Below, one piece after another: positions 50,859 through 64,000 of a DNA stretch of 64,000 nucleotides. The stretch's first letter is position 1. Every line of letters begins with the position of its first letter. The translations under genes were made by a program, and so were the position numbers. The notes below the pieces were generated by a model that worked only from the letters and a program-made list of their open reading frames with translations, had not been told where the DNA came from and made no database searches. Origin of the DNA: Zonotrichia leucophrys gambelii (taxonomy: Eukaryota > Chordata > Aves > Passeriformes > Passerellidae); NCBI RefSeq assembly GCF_028769735.1, contig NC_088170.1, positions 47,215,585-47,279,584 on the forward strand. Reading direction: 5' to 3'.

Positions 50859-50955
50859 GACCAGTTCATCATGGTGCTTAAGCACATGCCTAAATGTAGG
50901 CATGAACTGCAATGTGCTTAAAGCACATCAAGTGCTTGAGTCCTGGATGAGCCAA
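50859..50955. repeat. Relic of ancient palindromic repeat (TTAAGCACATGC type)
   Basis: The left arm holds 'gtgcttaagcacatgcctaaa' and the right arm 'gtgcttaaagcacatcaagtgcttgagtcctgga', separated by a short degenerate centre. The arms are imperfect inverted copies. The layout matches my memory of an old sauropsid MITE-like repeat whose arms read 'gcaaagcacttaagcacatgctta'. It has lost its central 'cccattgacttcaatggg' core. Confidence 0.5.
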
Positions 50956-51229
50956 GGCTTTAATTCAGTTTATATCATTTTGGAATCCATTTTTTATGTA
51001 CTTAGTTTTCAGTATTTACCATTTGGTCAGGCATTCCTAATGGATTTCTTCTTCTCACAGCATACATAGCTCTACCCTTTGTGCTTAAGTATGACTAATT
51101 TAGCTGAGGCTTGTAATGCTGATAAGATACAGGCATTGCATCTTTATTAAGATAGTGACTTGGCAAAGCATTGAAATGTGTGTTTTACTTCAGGAAACTG
51201 TAGAAAATCAACTCTATAGAAGTTAACAG
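50956..51229. other. Unique spacer between two palindromic relics
   Basis: There is no recognisable gene or repeat in this 270-bp spacer. Confidence 0.5.
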
Positions 51230-51392
51230 GGTTAACATTCTTAAAGTTAAGCACACGCTTACATGTTTTGCTGGAGTGGGGCCAAGGGTACCAGTTCAGC
51301 AAAACATTTAAGTGCATGCTTACATCCCTTTGATGTTAATGGGATTTAAGCTTGAAGATTTACATATATGCTGCAGGATTCACTGAACAGAG
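51230..51392. repeat. Two adjacent palindromic repeat relics of the same type
   Basis: A right half-element (51232-51285: 'ttaaagttaagcacacgctta' followed by 'ttttgctggagtggggcca') is directly followed by a nearly complete copy at 51292-51392. That copy has left arm 'ttcagcaaaacatttaagtgc', core 'ccctttgatgttaatggga' and right arm ending 'gcaggattcactgaa'. The termini TTCAG and CTGAA are inverted. The closeness of both, plus the relic at 50.86 kb, makes a small cluster. Confidence 0.55.
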
Positions 51393-52489
51393 ATACAGGG
51401 ATGATTTGAAGCCTCAGACTGAAACATTCAGTGTGGAGCCATCTCCTAGTGATTTCCAGCAGATGTGGGGGAAATCCCTAGAGACGTTTGGAAACTTCCC
51501 ATTTTATTAATCTTGTTTTGTGTGCAAATATGGACTATCAGTCCAGATCCAATACTCTTTCCCTGTGTTTCCTGCCTGGACTTCAGTTTGCTATTCTTAT
51601 TATCTTTTTTCCTCTCTGGTCTTTGGGGCTTCATTCTGTCCTAAAACTGTGGTCAGAATGAGCGGAATTGCTCTCCCTTTGGAGGTGCATTCTTCCCTTG
51701 ATGGACTGCAAAGGGAGCCTAAATTAGATACAGGCATGTTAGACAGCTAAATTCAGCTGATGTAAATTGTACCCTCAGTAACTAACCTTATCTCTGGAAT
51801 CCAATTTGAGTGCTATAACTTCTTTATTTTTTTCTCCAGGATACCATTAAAATTACATTTGAGACTCCACAAGGAGCTTCATAAGAAACATTACAGAGAT
51901 TATCATCTACTCTGAATACACAGTGCTCATACACTCTGAATATACAGTAGTTACAGTATCTGAAACATGTTTCTGTTGTGCTCCCAAAGGAAAAATTACC
52001 ATGGACAATATTTACTAAATATGTCATTTTTCAGCAAAGACATGTTCCTTCTTCTTTTTTTTTTTTTTCCTTAAATCTAGGAGTGTTGGTCGGAGAAAAA
52101 TAGCAGCTTTCTTTTCAGTGTTTATGGAGTAAAATTATATCTGTCAGGGATGAAAATACCATAATTATGTCTTCTTATAATTTATTCATTGCTTTATGGA
52201 TCTAAAGCCTTCCAAGGAATGTCACAAATCCACAAAAATTTTTTTGAACACAGCATTTAGCAACTTGATTTCTGATGTAGTTGACAGATTCAGATAAACA
52301 CGTTCAGTTAGTGTATACGTAGGTGGTATTTGTTCCTCCTTTCATGGGTGACACTCAGCTTTTCTGAGAGTGAGAAACAGATTTAAATTGCAGCACGTTT
52401 CACAGTCACTATAAATTGGGTGAAGTTTTGCAACTTCAACAGTGTATTATACAGTATTCTTCAATGTGAATATTGAGAATGGCTGTGTA
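51393..52489. other. Unique sequence, no gene seen
   Basis: A T-run lies near 52053-52070. A small internal direct repeat 'actctgaatacacagt' (51909-51924, near-copy at 51933-51948) is visible. Nothing else was recognised. Confidence 0.5.
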
Positions 52490-52550
52490 TTTAGGAATTG
52501 AACTTAATGATTCTAATGGATCCTTCCAGCTTGAGATGTTCTATGATTAG
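52490..52550 (+). mobile_element. Very short CR1 3' terminus
   Basis: The segment 'ggaattgaacttaatgattc', 'ggatccttccagcttgag' and 'gttctatgatta' follows the last ~60 bp of a CR1 consensus (the block ending in 'ttccaacctgaacgattctatgatt'). It is diverged and short, so chance similarity is possible, but order and ending agree. Confidence 0.6.
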
Positions 52551-55500
52551 TATAGATTCAGTATTGGTTTTGGCAATACATTACTGCATCTAACTTCAAG
52601 GTGCTCCCAAGATCCTCCCAAAGATTCATATCTCCCTTAATCTGCATTAGTTCTACTTTCCCTGACTTTTTAAACCATTATTTATTGCATAAACATTGTT
52701 TAATAGGGGGAAATCAATGAATTTTGATGTTTGAACATTAAGCCACTGCTGACATTCTTCCTGTCACCTCTTAAATTCATAGTGCAGGAATTTTTCTTGT
52801 TCCGATTATATGTTTTGCAATTCTCATAGCAGACTTTCTTTACTATTAAACTTTGTCTTCCATGAGGAAAAAAGAGAAAGTAGCAAATTCCTTTCAATTA
52901 TACCAAGTCAAAAAGGACAACTGGCATTTCATAGGTGTTTTAGCCGATAGTCAAAATTATTTTAGGAAATTGTGTGTGTTCAATATAATTTAAAATCTAG
53001 ACATAGAGCTTGCTGAGCGTGATCAGTTTATTGAAGAAGTTGCACCCCTTAGAAAAGGGTACAGTGAAGGAGTAGCTGAGGGAAAAACTCAGCTTGTATT
53101 CGAGCCCTGGCCTCAGTGTGTGCCAAGGGGAAGGATCCAGCTGTTATTAAAATCCAGATCACAGGATAACTTGGCCCCATGAAATGGCAATAATGATACA
53201 GAGCAGAGTGTGCTCAGGCTCAAGGGCTCTGCAATTTCTGTTTTGTTGTTTGCTCCTGAACACCAAAGAACCGACCAAATATCCCTTTACATCTTGATTC
53301 TGCTCCTATTGAAGGCAACATAACCCCTGTTGCCCTAAGCAGGACTGGGTCTTTATAACCAGAACCTTTTATGTATCTGATAGAACGGTGTCCTCTGTGT
53401 CAGTTCTGTTCAATGTGCTTCGTAACTCCATCTCTTTGCCTTCACGTTTGGTGCTGTGTGAAATTCAATTGTGCCAGGTGTTTCAGCAGTGCTTTACTCA
53501 TGTGGTTTTCCCCTTGAAATTAATGTCTTTATAATCACACACATTTAGAGATTAAAGAGGCATTTGATGAAGTACAATGGACTAAGTTCACTTCTGGCTT
53601 TAATGTCATATTCTTACCTTAAGTACAAATATTTTATGTTGTCTTTCCTTATGTCAGTGATTTTTAATGTCTCCATAAAATGACTTGTTCTATGAGTTGC
53701 ACACTCATATTTGTTTTCGGTTAACTCTACTTGTATATCCCTCAGGAACAGAATTACAGTCATGGAAGCTGATGCAGTGAATTTGGTGGTTTATAAGTAG
53801 GAAATACTTAGATTTTGGGGCATGTGCAGCCTTTCATGTACAAAGTTCTCATTTTAATATACCTCAGGCTACTGGCTTTACGATTTACAGTTAATTAGGA
53901 TTCTGATTTGAGTTGAAAATTCCAATACCTATATGCTTTTGTACATGCATTTCAGATCATGCTGGCTGAAGCAAATAACTGTGACTGTAGTCAATAAATG
54001 AATGTATACCACAGGGATCAACCCTTCCCCCACCCTCCTCTGACAACCTGGAAGAAAATCCTACTGTGTTCCCAGTTCACAGCAATATCATCCTGACATC
54101 ACTGTGTGATAGCTAGATTTCCTTGCCTATCAGTTAACAAAATCCCAATACCATATTCTTACTCTTTGCAAAGTCTCAAAATCCCTAATGTATCCCATAT
54201 TTGCTCTCACTGCTTTTCACGTTCAAATCGAAGTCTTCAGATAACTGAGTTCTAATCTGCACCTGGTGTATGCAACTTTTATTAGCATCAGTCCTCACTG
54301 CATAAATGTGTGGAAGGGTAAGTAAGATAACTTCCAAAATATTAACACTGGAAAGAAACTAATAAGACATAAAATTCAGGAATTTAGAGTTTGAACTAAT
54401 CAGTGAGGTTTTGTATATATTGATATTTAAAATAATACTTGTATATATGAAAAATTGGTAATTTAATGTCATTTTACTAGACTTTTTAAAGTTCTGATCT
54501 TTTAAATAGCTTTTTATTTCCTTTGTATTGAACTTCACTTGAACACCACAAAAAACTTTCATAAAGCCTCTTCTTTCTTAGTTTTGTCATTTTTATTTGT
54601 TGAAGAGTAAATATATTGTCAGTAAGTATCTCGTGTAGCAAAAAAAATTCCCAATTACCTTCAAACATTAATCTCAGAGCTTCTCAGTTAGTACATAATC
54701 TTAATTTTGAAGCTAGTCCTTAGGATGTCTGTGACAGACTGAGCTGGGACCATTTAGCTTGAACTTGGTACAGCAGGAGACAGCCAAGATATAACACCAG
54801 GACACAGCCCAGAGAGCTCCCTGTGTTTCTCATGACTGCAGAAGGAATAGAAATGGCAGAAAAGGCAATATCTACTCATGGAAGAGATGCCTCAAAGTGA
54901 GCATTTGTCATCACTCAGGTCCCATTCCCCATGGATGTGACAGCGAGAGCAGCTTCAGAGTTGAACAAAGAATACAACAGAGTTTTAGCTCTTTTTGTAG
55001 TACAACCATGCTGACATAGATAACTGCATGCTTATTCCTAGAGCCAGGCTTAAAAACATTTATTATGAGAGTCAGAATTTACAATGGCACAGAATTTCTA
55101 CTGGAAGAGGATTATATTTTGCACAATACACAGTAAACATCTACTCCTTTTTTATCACAACAAAACATTATTTCTTAAGTTCCTCAGTGATAGCAGCAGC
55201 ATAATTCTTCATAAGAGGTGGTGTAACACCTGTACATCTACAAATGAGGTATTGTCATAGAGGCAGGACAAAGCATATTTTGCAGAGCAAAAAATGGAAG
55301 ATGAAAAGATGTAATGGGAGTTCTGAAATTTAAAAAACCCAGCAAGGATATTTAGAAGCTTGCATCATTTCAGCAGCGCAAATACGGATAAATGCAACTA
55401 ATATGAAATCTTTATGCTGACACGCCTTACTACAGAATGAGATGTCCACTTTGGTACATAAGATAATAGAAAGTCAGTGTAATTCTATCCTGTTTATAGC

Positions 55501-57904
55501 AATTTATGCCTGTTGAAAATTTTTTAGTATCAGAATGATGAAAGTGTGTAAGTTCTCCTGCCAAGATTAGGCTCCTACTGCTCTATGGTCCATAAACCCT
55601 TAGGAAGCACCCATCTATGCCCCACAAAAATACCTGTCCAAACTGTAAGCTTTTAAAATGGAATTACTCAATTAATAAACTACTTGTGGGTAGTTTATTC
55701 TGCAGAATAGGAGTTTATATCTGCAGAATTACAGATTTAATATACAAGATAGAAAAAATACAGAAAGACTAGCAAGAGAACTCATGGGGATTGCCCAGGG
55801 TCTCCTGTCACATTAGTAACAGAGTGGGAAGTGAAATTTAATACAGAATCTTTTCTTATGTCCCCTATTAGCAAATCATGTCTACAAAGGTCAATAAAAG
55901 AGATACACACTAAAGCTATAAACAGCTGAATCAGAGCTAAATATTCTCCTATCCAAGTGGTATTTTATATATTGGTAAATGAGTACCTTTACAGAAGTCA
56001 AGAGACCTGTATCTGCTGCTTTCAAATCAGGATGGCTAGAAATGTGTTGAGACAAGTGTGAAAGACAGAAACAATCATATAAGCAAGCTTAAGTTCCTTT
56101 TGAAAGTCAATTTAGTTTGAATAAAAGGTATTTAAAATAATCTGTTCTTTAATGGTAGAGAAAAACTACAGTAATTCCCAAAGTAACAATGGTTAAAGCC
56201 AAAGCTTGAGGTTAGAAAAGAAGGGGAGTGCAGCTACTGTTAAAGCACAATTTTTCAGTCCATGATTTTATCCCCATCTTTGCCACAAACCTATTGTGCA
56301 TTGGCAAGAATATAATTTACTTCACAATGGGTAAGTATTATTCTATACATTAAAAAAAAGAAGCATATAGAAGTTAAATACATTTCATAAAGCTATTTCC
56401 AAGTGAGATTTCCTCCATTCTTGACTGTGCATCTTGAACTACCTGTTGTTCAGTATTCAGAATTTGGTGTTCCAGCAGTGCCTTTTGAAGATTAACCCTG
56501 AACTTTAATGTGCCTCCATTTTTTCAAAAACTAACTTGCAAAAGATGCTGCAAGTCTACTACCAAGGTCTACTACCAACACACTTTGTGTATTCTTTCCA
56601 TTCTCCAAACAGGTTTGAAAGAAAAGACTTGCTGGGAAAAAAAGTGGAAACCAAACAAAAGCCTCTATTTTTTTGAGCTTAACATACAAATAATTGGATG
56701 CAAAATTTTCTCCCTGGCATCCCATCCAACAAGTCATTAATACAGGATGCACTGTGAGCCAGATAGCTTTTGCAACGCCCTGTGTGCTCTCACTGGGAGA
56801 GGCAGTGGCAATCTCAATATCTAAAACCCTGTTCCATAATATGTGCTTTAGTTCACATATGTGAAACACTCAGGATAGGTTGTGTAAAACAGCAGTGTGC
56901 AAAATAGGTCAGATGAATTGTACTCTAAAAGTGCCCATTCCTCTCCATTAGCTATAAATAGATCCTGAGATCCCCTATTCAGATATGACCATCAGCCCTT
57001 TATGTCTTTAAAATTAAGTCAAGGAAGCTCCGCCACAAAAGACAGGGTCACTTACAGCTCCAGAGGACTAGAAATCCTTGTATTCCTACTAAGAATATCT
57101 ATATTTTTTTTTTTAATTTTTGTTGTTGCATATAAAACAAGTCTGGTGCACTGGAGCTGCAGACTGAGAAAGAGGTCCTTGCACATGTGAGGGTTACTGG
57201 GGGTGCCAGGGATGGCTGGCAGCCCTTGCGGGAAATGGTCATGCTGGGTGTTGCACCACAGAGACACTCAGAGGGAGAAACTTGGTCAGCTTTGGTAAGC
57301 ATGTATTTCAGCAGCAACCAGGAACAAAACTGCTGCAGTTTCTGGTGTCACCAGGACATTACTCCTGCAGTTTACAGGATAGTTTTTGGCATGTTAACAT
57401 ACTAAACTCCATTGATCCACATTTGATACAGCAGCAACACAAAATTGACTTGCATATGGGAGAAGATACATAGACCATCTTCACTGCAATAGATTGTCCA
57501 TCACCTGGAGCTTTTCCTTGTACCACAGGATTTGAAGGTCCTTGAGTTATGCTCACCTGGCATCTTTTGAAGATCACTCTCTAATTAACATGACAGAAAA
57601 AGCACATTATAGCACTTTGGTTCTTTCCCGAAGGATTACTGAAGATATATATGCAAGGTAGTATAAGCAAGTACAGTGGGTGGTGGTGTGGAGCAAACAT
57701 TTCTCACTGCTGGGAAGATGGGCAAAGCACACAGGTCAGGGTGTGGATGCTTCAAACTGGCACTGGTAACTCAACAAGGAAAAGTGCCTGGAGCCCTAAA
57801 TCTAATGCACTCCAGTCACACTCAGCCAGGTCTAGTAATTCCATGAACAATTGTATGAAACTGAGAAAAACCTAAGATTTCCTGCCCTTGTGGCTCCTTC
57901 TAAT
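52551..57904. other. AT-rich unique sequence, no gene seen
   Basis: Slightly GC-richer pockets at 53040-53350, 54720-54960 and 57130-57330 hold nothing I can name. The first includes 'gattctgctcctattgaaggcaac' (about 53297), reminiscent of old sauropsid repeats. A perfect 12-bp doublet with core 'gtctactaccaa' lies at 56554-56565 and 56567-56578. The 112-codon minus frame 56531-56869 shows no domain. Confidence 0.5.
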
Positions 57905-58352
57905 ATTCAGAGGATCATGAAATGTTTAGGGTTGAAAGGGGGCCCTGGAGATCATGTAGTCAAACCCCCCTGCTAAAGCAGGTTCACCTAGAACAGGTTG
58001 CACAGGATCATATTCAGGAGTGTTTTGAATATCTCCAGAGAAGGAAGTTTCACAACCACTCTGAGCAGTCTTTTACACTCTTCCGTCTCCTTCAAAGAAA
58101 AGGCGTTTTTCCTCACATTTAGATGGAACTTGCTGTATTTCAGTTTGTGACTACTGCCATTTGCCCGGCTGCTCGGTACCACCAAAAGGAGACTGGCCCA
58201 TTCTCTTGACGCCCACCTTACAGACCCTTGTGTGCATTGATGAGATCTGCTCTCTGTGTTCTCTTCTTGATGCTGAAGAGGCCCAACTCCCTCAGCCTGT
58301 CCCCACAAGAGAGATGATCCTGTCCCCTAATCATCTTCATAGAAGATGCATG
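57905..58352 (-). mobile_element. CR1 LINE fragment, reverse orientation
   Basis: This is a reverse CR1 tail of about 450 bp. On the plus strand it has the reversed 3' end 'ggatcatgaaatgtttaggg' (57913), 'cctggagatcatgtagtcaaac', 'gttgcacaggatcatattcagg' (57997) and 'atctccagagaaggaagtttcac'. It ends at 'gaggcccaactccctcagcctg' (58277) and the ORF2-tail side near 58350. It is moderately to strongly diverged. Frames on both strands (57922-58370) are by-products. Confidence 0.92.
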
Positions 58353-61300
58353 TTTTTGTTAAAGAGGTAAGTTCTGTTTTCCAGTTTAAATGTGTTCTTG
58401 ACCAATTTATACCTAATTGTTTCAATCATACTGATTAAATAAAGTTGCCTAGGTAGGTAGTAGCATGCAGAAGTATGCATTAGTCATTGGTCATCATGTT
58501 TAAACTCAGTTCTCAACTATTAACTGTGTGAATTCCAATAGGCCTAATTTCAGGCTGATTTATGCTATAGAGAGTATCCTTAAGTTACCAAGAGGGAGGA
58601 ATTTTGGCAAAGACACATCAGCAAGGTCATACTCTCTGGATTTGGCTAGCTTTCTAAAACACCAAGTTGCTATCCCATTTTTGTTTTGTTGTTGTTGTTG
58701 TTTTTCTGAAAGGAATTCAGTTGTCCCTACTGGCAGACTTTTAATGGTCAACATCCCTATTAATATTGTCCCACACACCAAGCCAGTGACTACAATTATT
58801 TTGACATCATCACTACTTAGGCTAGGTTTATTCTCATAGTACAAGAGATGTGGAGTAGAAACCACATTGTCTACAGGAATCCTTTGGAATATGTTTGGTA
58901 ATGAATTTTTTTCCACAATGGCATAAAGAATTTGGAGGAAGGATACCAGTATAAGTAGATATGCTCCTCCATAACAAACATCATTTTGTCCATTCTAATT
59001 ACTTAGAGAGCATAATTATACCACTGTTTCCTGCAATCACAAGGAAATGTATGGTATATTAGTCGCTTTATAAATTTGAAACAAACTGATAATGTACTTT
59101 TTTTGCTCATTATCAATTCCATAACTTACTAGCAGGCTTTTGAAGGCCCACATGAAGGTGTTCATCCACACAGGAGGTAGGAGAAACAATAACAGATATA
59201 CCTGAGTAATTTCTGCTGGAAGTAAGGTCAGAATTGGGTAGAGATATCTCATTGACTGTAATTCAGGAATTATCTGGAGATGGCTAATTATATAAAATGC
59301 ATTGTTTCAATATATGAGACCTTATTTGAAGCCCTTTACATTCAATAGAAAGATTTGGCTTTTGTTCAGGCTTTTAAACTGGAGAAAAGTCTGTGATATA
59401 TGACCCACTGTAGTATTTTCACAAAGTTATTTAACTGATAATGGCCTTTTCCATTAAACTACTTTTTTGAAGAAACAATAGCTTGTTTTATTGTGATCCT
59501 TTCTCCCTGTATATAATTTTTGTTAACCAAGTGTTAATTTCATACTAAGGTCTGGATGGAAAACTACTTTCATAAACTGCTATCCCTTATACATTTGAAA
59601 GCCCATTGAGTAGATGATGCTTAGAGTCTTTGATCAAGGAATTGAGCTCATCTCCTTTAACCAATTAATTTAAAGCCATATCCTCAGCAGTAGCTGCTTT
59701 CATCATGTTTTTCTGTGGAGCAGAATATTGCCAATAATTCGTAACAGAAATATGAGATTGCCTAAGAAAGCACATTTGTCACTGGGTGAGAGCTAAGCAT
59801 CTACCACTAAAACGTGAGTGTGGTTAAAAGAAATTAGAGCAAATAAATGAAAAACCTCATGTTAAAGTTTAGGTCTCCTTTAAGTTACCATTGCAGTCAT
59901 GTTCACATCTTCATAAAAGGGAAGTATAATTGGAGAGCAATTCTCAAATCCTAAAAGGGTAAAAAGATGTGGTTTGTTTATCATGAAAGACTGCTATTCC
60001 AACCACTAATCTTTCTGTCCTAGGAAGTGTCTTATTCTCTTTTCTGTGTTGGAAAGCTGCCTAACAAATGTATTTTCCAAGACAATGAAGGAAGCAGACC
60101 TCTATTCTTTCTTATCAATTTAATCTCTTTCATTCAGTTGACAATAATGTCCTCTTGTAGGCTAGGTCTCTTTCCACATGAATTACTAAGTGACAAGTTA
60201 CTTTTGCTTTTGCCTTTGTTTTTTCTTTTTTTTTCCCCATACCAGAACCTTAAAATGTAATAAAAGGATTATTGGTATACACATTGTTTTTAACTATAAG
60301 AACACCTAAAACAGACAAAAGTATTCAGGGCTCTACTATTGTAAAACTTGCAGACACCGTTATTGCAACCATAATTATTCCTGGCATTTTATCATTCAGT
60401 ACTTACATACTCCTTTTAATTAAAAAAATTATTCAAAGTAGACTACAGAGAAATCTTGTACCTGTTGGTTTCTCTGTAACAAATTCATGTCCGAACCCTG
60501 ATTAAGTCAGAAAGAATTTAAGATTTTGTCACTGAGATGAATTAATTACAAATCCTATATTGCCCTCTGCCTCAGTTTCTCCCTTTGTTACGTACCCACT
60601 GTTTTGTAAAACTGGCTTTTTCAAGCACAATTTTTATGCAGGAAAATGTTGTCAATTTTAAAATATTGTCCAGATAAGTCATCTTGGTAAAAAAAAGTCT
60701 AACTACTGAAAACAAAATGTGGCTAAGCATATTTCATTATACCTATTTAACATTATACCTATTTAACCTTATTCTTTTCATCACTAGGAAATGTGAGAAA
60801 AAGAAAATGGAAAATAGCCCTTTATAAGCAACAAATATCTTTAGTATTAAAGACATAAAAAATCATTATGACATAGAAATAATTTCATGACCTTCATAAA
60901 GGAAAACATTCTTCCCCTTCTGCTCACCACCAGTCCCCAAAATAAATCCTGATTCTGCAAAACTCAAAATCTCATTTATGTGGCAATGGAAGTGTTTTTC
61001 TTTGATTTTTGAAGTTGATTCAGAAATTACCTGGAGTGAAAAAGGTGTACTTCCCTCTAACCAGAGATAGACTCAGAAAGGACAGCAGTATTGACATTTT
61101 TAGTTAGAAATAATTTCTTGGGGAAAAAAAACCCAAAAATTCAGAGCATGCATAGTGCATGCAATGTCAGCTTCCTGAATTCATGGTTGTGTGTTCATCT
61201 GGCATTTTGTCTGCTAGACAGTGTGATAACCCTGACGAGGAACAAGTGCCAAGAAGAACACATTGACACTGTCCACACACAAGGCACCACTTTTCCTGCA

Positions 61301-64000
61301 GAGATGTTTACCTCTGGTACTGTCAGTCCTGTCTAGATGAGGAGGGAGCCCAGGCTGTTTCCATCATGGGCAACATCAGGGAGCCAAAGGATGCTCCCTT
61401 TCCCTTCCATGCCCTGGGGTAAACTGTCATTTGAAGAACAGTTTATACTTTGGTGCATATTAGAAGAGCTTTGTCCTACTTACACTGGTTACATGAGGAA
61501 GAAGTTTTTATTAAGATGAGAATAAAGAAAAAGTGAAATAACATAGCATCATACTGAGTCTTACAGCAAATACACCAGGACAGGGCAAATTATCATCAGT
61601 CAGAGTGTGGGTTTTCCATTTCAATTAACTATGTTAGAAAGCATAAAGTGTTCATATTTACGTAAGTTAGTTAGCAGATTGCTGTCAGAAAAGACGAATA
61701 AGGCTTTCTAGAGGCTTCCTGAGCCATAATTCTATTTTCTGTTTTGAGGGGGAAAAAAAAAGTTAAAGAAGAAAGTAGATTAATAATTTGCTCTTACTTG
61801 CCATTTGCCTGCATCAAAACTCTGGGGTATTGCCTGCCTTTTGATTCAGCTGTTCCCTTGGCATGGGATTACATTGACACAAATAGGAAATATAATAAGA
61901 ATCATGCTTCTGGATTATGTTATTTCCAATTGGAAATAGCACAAGGAAAAAATGCTTTATCATTTTATTCCTAAACAGAAATAATCTAAGAAAGCTTGTT
62001 CCTCACAACACTCTCTGACTGATTAAATAGGTGATACATGTCAGGGGAACATTTTTCAATAAGCTTCGCTGGGGTAGGAAGTGTTTCAGCTGTCATGGTA
62101 GCTCACTGCTCCTCTGGAGGAGTAGGTGGTACACCTGAGAAACAACCTGAATTCACATTTGAGACAAACCATACAAAGTAAAGTAAACCTAATGACCCAA
62201 GGTCTCAGGGATCTACTTCAGAAAATTGTCATGGTGCCATCAGAGAGAGTGTATTAGAGACTAGAATTGAAGAGTCAAAGAGGCAGATTTCCTGCAGCTA
62301 CTGTGTCTATAGCTATAAGTATTGTTGAAAATCAGGGCTGATTCTCTTTTCACACAAGCTTTATTCAGTGTATCTATTGATCTGCTTGGTATAAGAGAAA
62401 AGCAACAGTCTTATTTCCCTTCCTTGAGAAAAGGAAATTTCTCAAATATATACATTCAAGTTATATACCAATATAAACCAGCAAGAAAAATCATAGCATC
62501 CACATTTATAATGGGATTTAAATTAATGAAAACAGCCCAAGAGCCCGTCTAGTTTGGAAAACAATCAGCTACATCCCATTGACTCTGATAAGGGGTTGTT
62601 TTCTTTTACTACTGGTATTTGGGAACTGAGTTAGGACACTCATATTGAAAATCCTGAAATATTGATTTGCTTTGTTTGTATCCATCTGCCTTTCTCTTGT
62701 CTCTGCTTCAGCAGAGTCCAGATAAAAAGCAGTTTGCAGTAATTGTTTTGGGAGGTGTTTACACACAAGTTCTGCTAGGCAAATCAAGTAAGCCTGTTTT
62801 CAGTGTTATCCTAATGATAAAGTTTGGGTTGTTCCCACTATCATTTTGAACCTCACCTTTCACTATCTTTAACTTGCTCTGGAACAATGAAAATTAGGGA
62901 AATGCAGAGGAAGTTGCAGGGTTCTGGGTTTTTTTTATTTGCTCTGGTAGAACTCAGGACATCTCCAAACCCACTCTAATTTCCTCCACTGCCACAGGGC
63001 AGAAATTAATGGAGTTAGGTTCTATCAGACCTCCACTACAGTTCCCTGGTAATAAATCTTTTCCTACATCACATGTTTTATCTTGGTATCTTTAGCAAAT
63101 TAGGATAATTTTGCTTTAGATAAACAAGTGCATTATTTAACCTTCTCAGTGCTGTGAATTAAACCTTTCCCAAATTTTTTTGTGTATCTTAACTGCTACT
63201 GTCCAGCTTCAGAAATATTTGATTGTCCTTTAACTCACAAATTTCTAGAATTCACATGAAAGGTTTTTAGATACAATATTTAAAAGAGCCACCAAAGTAA
63301 ATAAATGAAAATAAAGGTGAAATAAAGGTGGCCACAAAGCCCTCCATAAAATCATCAAAATGTTATCTTCATGCATTAAAAGGCATAGGAAGAATGTTTT
63401 ATAATACAAGTATGTGACAAAAAGCTTTATTTTTCTACCTTCTTGGTTTTACAAAATTCATGGTGCTGATTTTGACCTAGAAATACAAAACAATAAGCTG
63501 TGAGAATTGCCTCCATGACATTAAATGTGCTGTTGTTTGTTAAGTTTTCTGACAAGTAATACACGTAATTTTGGAAAAATTAAAAGTTTGAAATTGTCTA
63601 TTTAATTCCTTTCCATTGCGTGAATGCCCATATGAACTCCAAAAAATTGTAAGCTTCACTCTTTATGTTCACAAAACTGGTTTCCACCACATCACATTGT
63701 CTACTTAAGCAGAGCCAGGGAGGCAAAATGCTGCAGATGCTCTGGGTAGAAACTCCATGTTCAGCAGTTGTTATGTCTGCTATGGCTGATTTGTATCATC
63801 AGACAACTCCAGAAGGGGCTTTACAGTGTGAGTGGTTGCCCTCTGAAAGATTTTGTTACGGAATCTTTTTGCTGGATTAGGTTTGCCTCAGTGGGTACTG
63901 CATCACATTGTATTTCATCACCACACAGGAGTGAAAAAACAAGAAGAGGCACTTTAAGGTTGCTTTAGAGCAGAAGGTTTTGCAAGGCAGAAATAAATGC
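58353..64000. other. AT-rich unique sequence to the right edge, no gene seen
   Basis: A (TTG)n tract lies at 58681-58705. A perfect 16-bp tandem doublet ('cattatacctatttaa') occupies 60735-60750 and 60751-60766. A less AT-rich pocket at 61170-61500 holds two consecutive plus-strand frames (61091-61336 and 61337-61519) without recognised domains. The 118-codon minus frame 58560-58916 is likewise unrecognised. No promoter, exon chain or RNA gene could be supported. Confidence 0.5.

Noticed and set aside
57922..58370. Frames of 66-106 codons on both strands near 58 kb
   Set aside because: They are by-products of the reverse CR1 copy.
58560..58916. 118-codon minus-strand frame containing a hydrophobic stretch
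   Set aside because: The frame includes a CAA/TTG simple repeat (Gln run), overlaps a plus-strand frame and has no homology that I recognise.

Overview
This looks like 64 kb of vertebrate nuclear DNA, most likely from a bird and possibly a songbird. The main evidence is eight recognisable fragments of the CR1 LINE family, the dominant retroposon of birds and other sauropsids. They sit in otherwise low-repeat, AT-rich sequence, together with one CpG-rich solo LTR and long pentanucleotide and hexanucleotide microsatellites. I see no Alu, L1 or B1 type mammalian repeats, no operons and no prokaryotic features. The songbird suggestion rests on memory of LTR and CR1 types, not on a search.

I could not support any protein-coding gene, rRNA or tRNA. 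The open frames present are short (166 codons at most). The longest are microsatellite read-through, and one of about 130 codons is the C-terminal tail of a dead CR1 ORF2. The window is therefore best read as intergenic desert or the interior of a large intron. One weak candidate exon is noted near 28 kb.

Layout, 0-20 kb: a CR1 cut by the left edge (1-555), a short reverse CR1 (2.4 kb), AT-rich unique sequence with two old palindromic-repeat relics (6.4 and 9.0 kb), a TATAT array (10.2 kb), a CpG-retaining block (10.9-11.4 kb), a perfect hairpin (12.58 kb), a pyrimidine-rich repeat-like block (12.7-13.4 kb), then unique DNA.

20-34 kb: two forward CR1 copies (20.3 and 21.2 kb), a TTTTTC hexamer array (25.7 kb), and a reverse CR1 flanked by about 130-bp direct repeats (26.6-27.2 kb). 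A TTCCC array lies at 34.1 kb.

34-64 kb: a three-block AAAGG/AAGGG/AAAGG array (38.7-39.05 kb) lies 85 bp from a 613-bp solo LTR with a 5-bp target duplication (39.14-39.75 kb). A forward CR1 with a surviving ORF2 tail is at 46.4 kb, two further palindromic relics are at 50.9-51.4 kb, and reverse CR1 sequence is at 57.9-58.35 kb. The rest is AT-rich unique sequence.

No new functional system was found. The observations most worth a second look are the unusually long direct repeats around the 26.7 kb CR1, the sharply bounded motif switch in the 38.7 kb purine array, and the cluster of ancient palindromic repeats.
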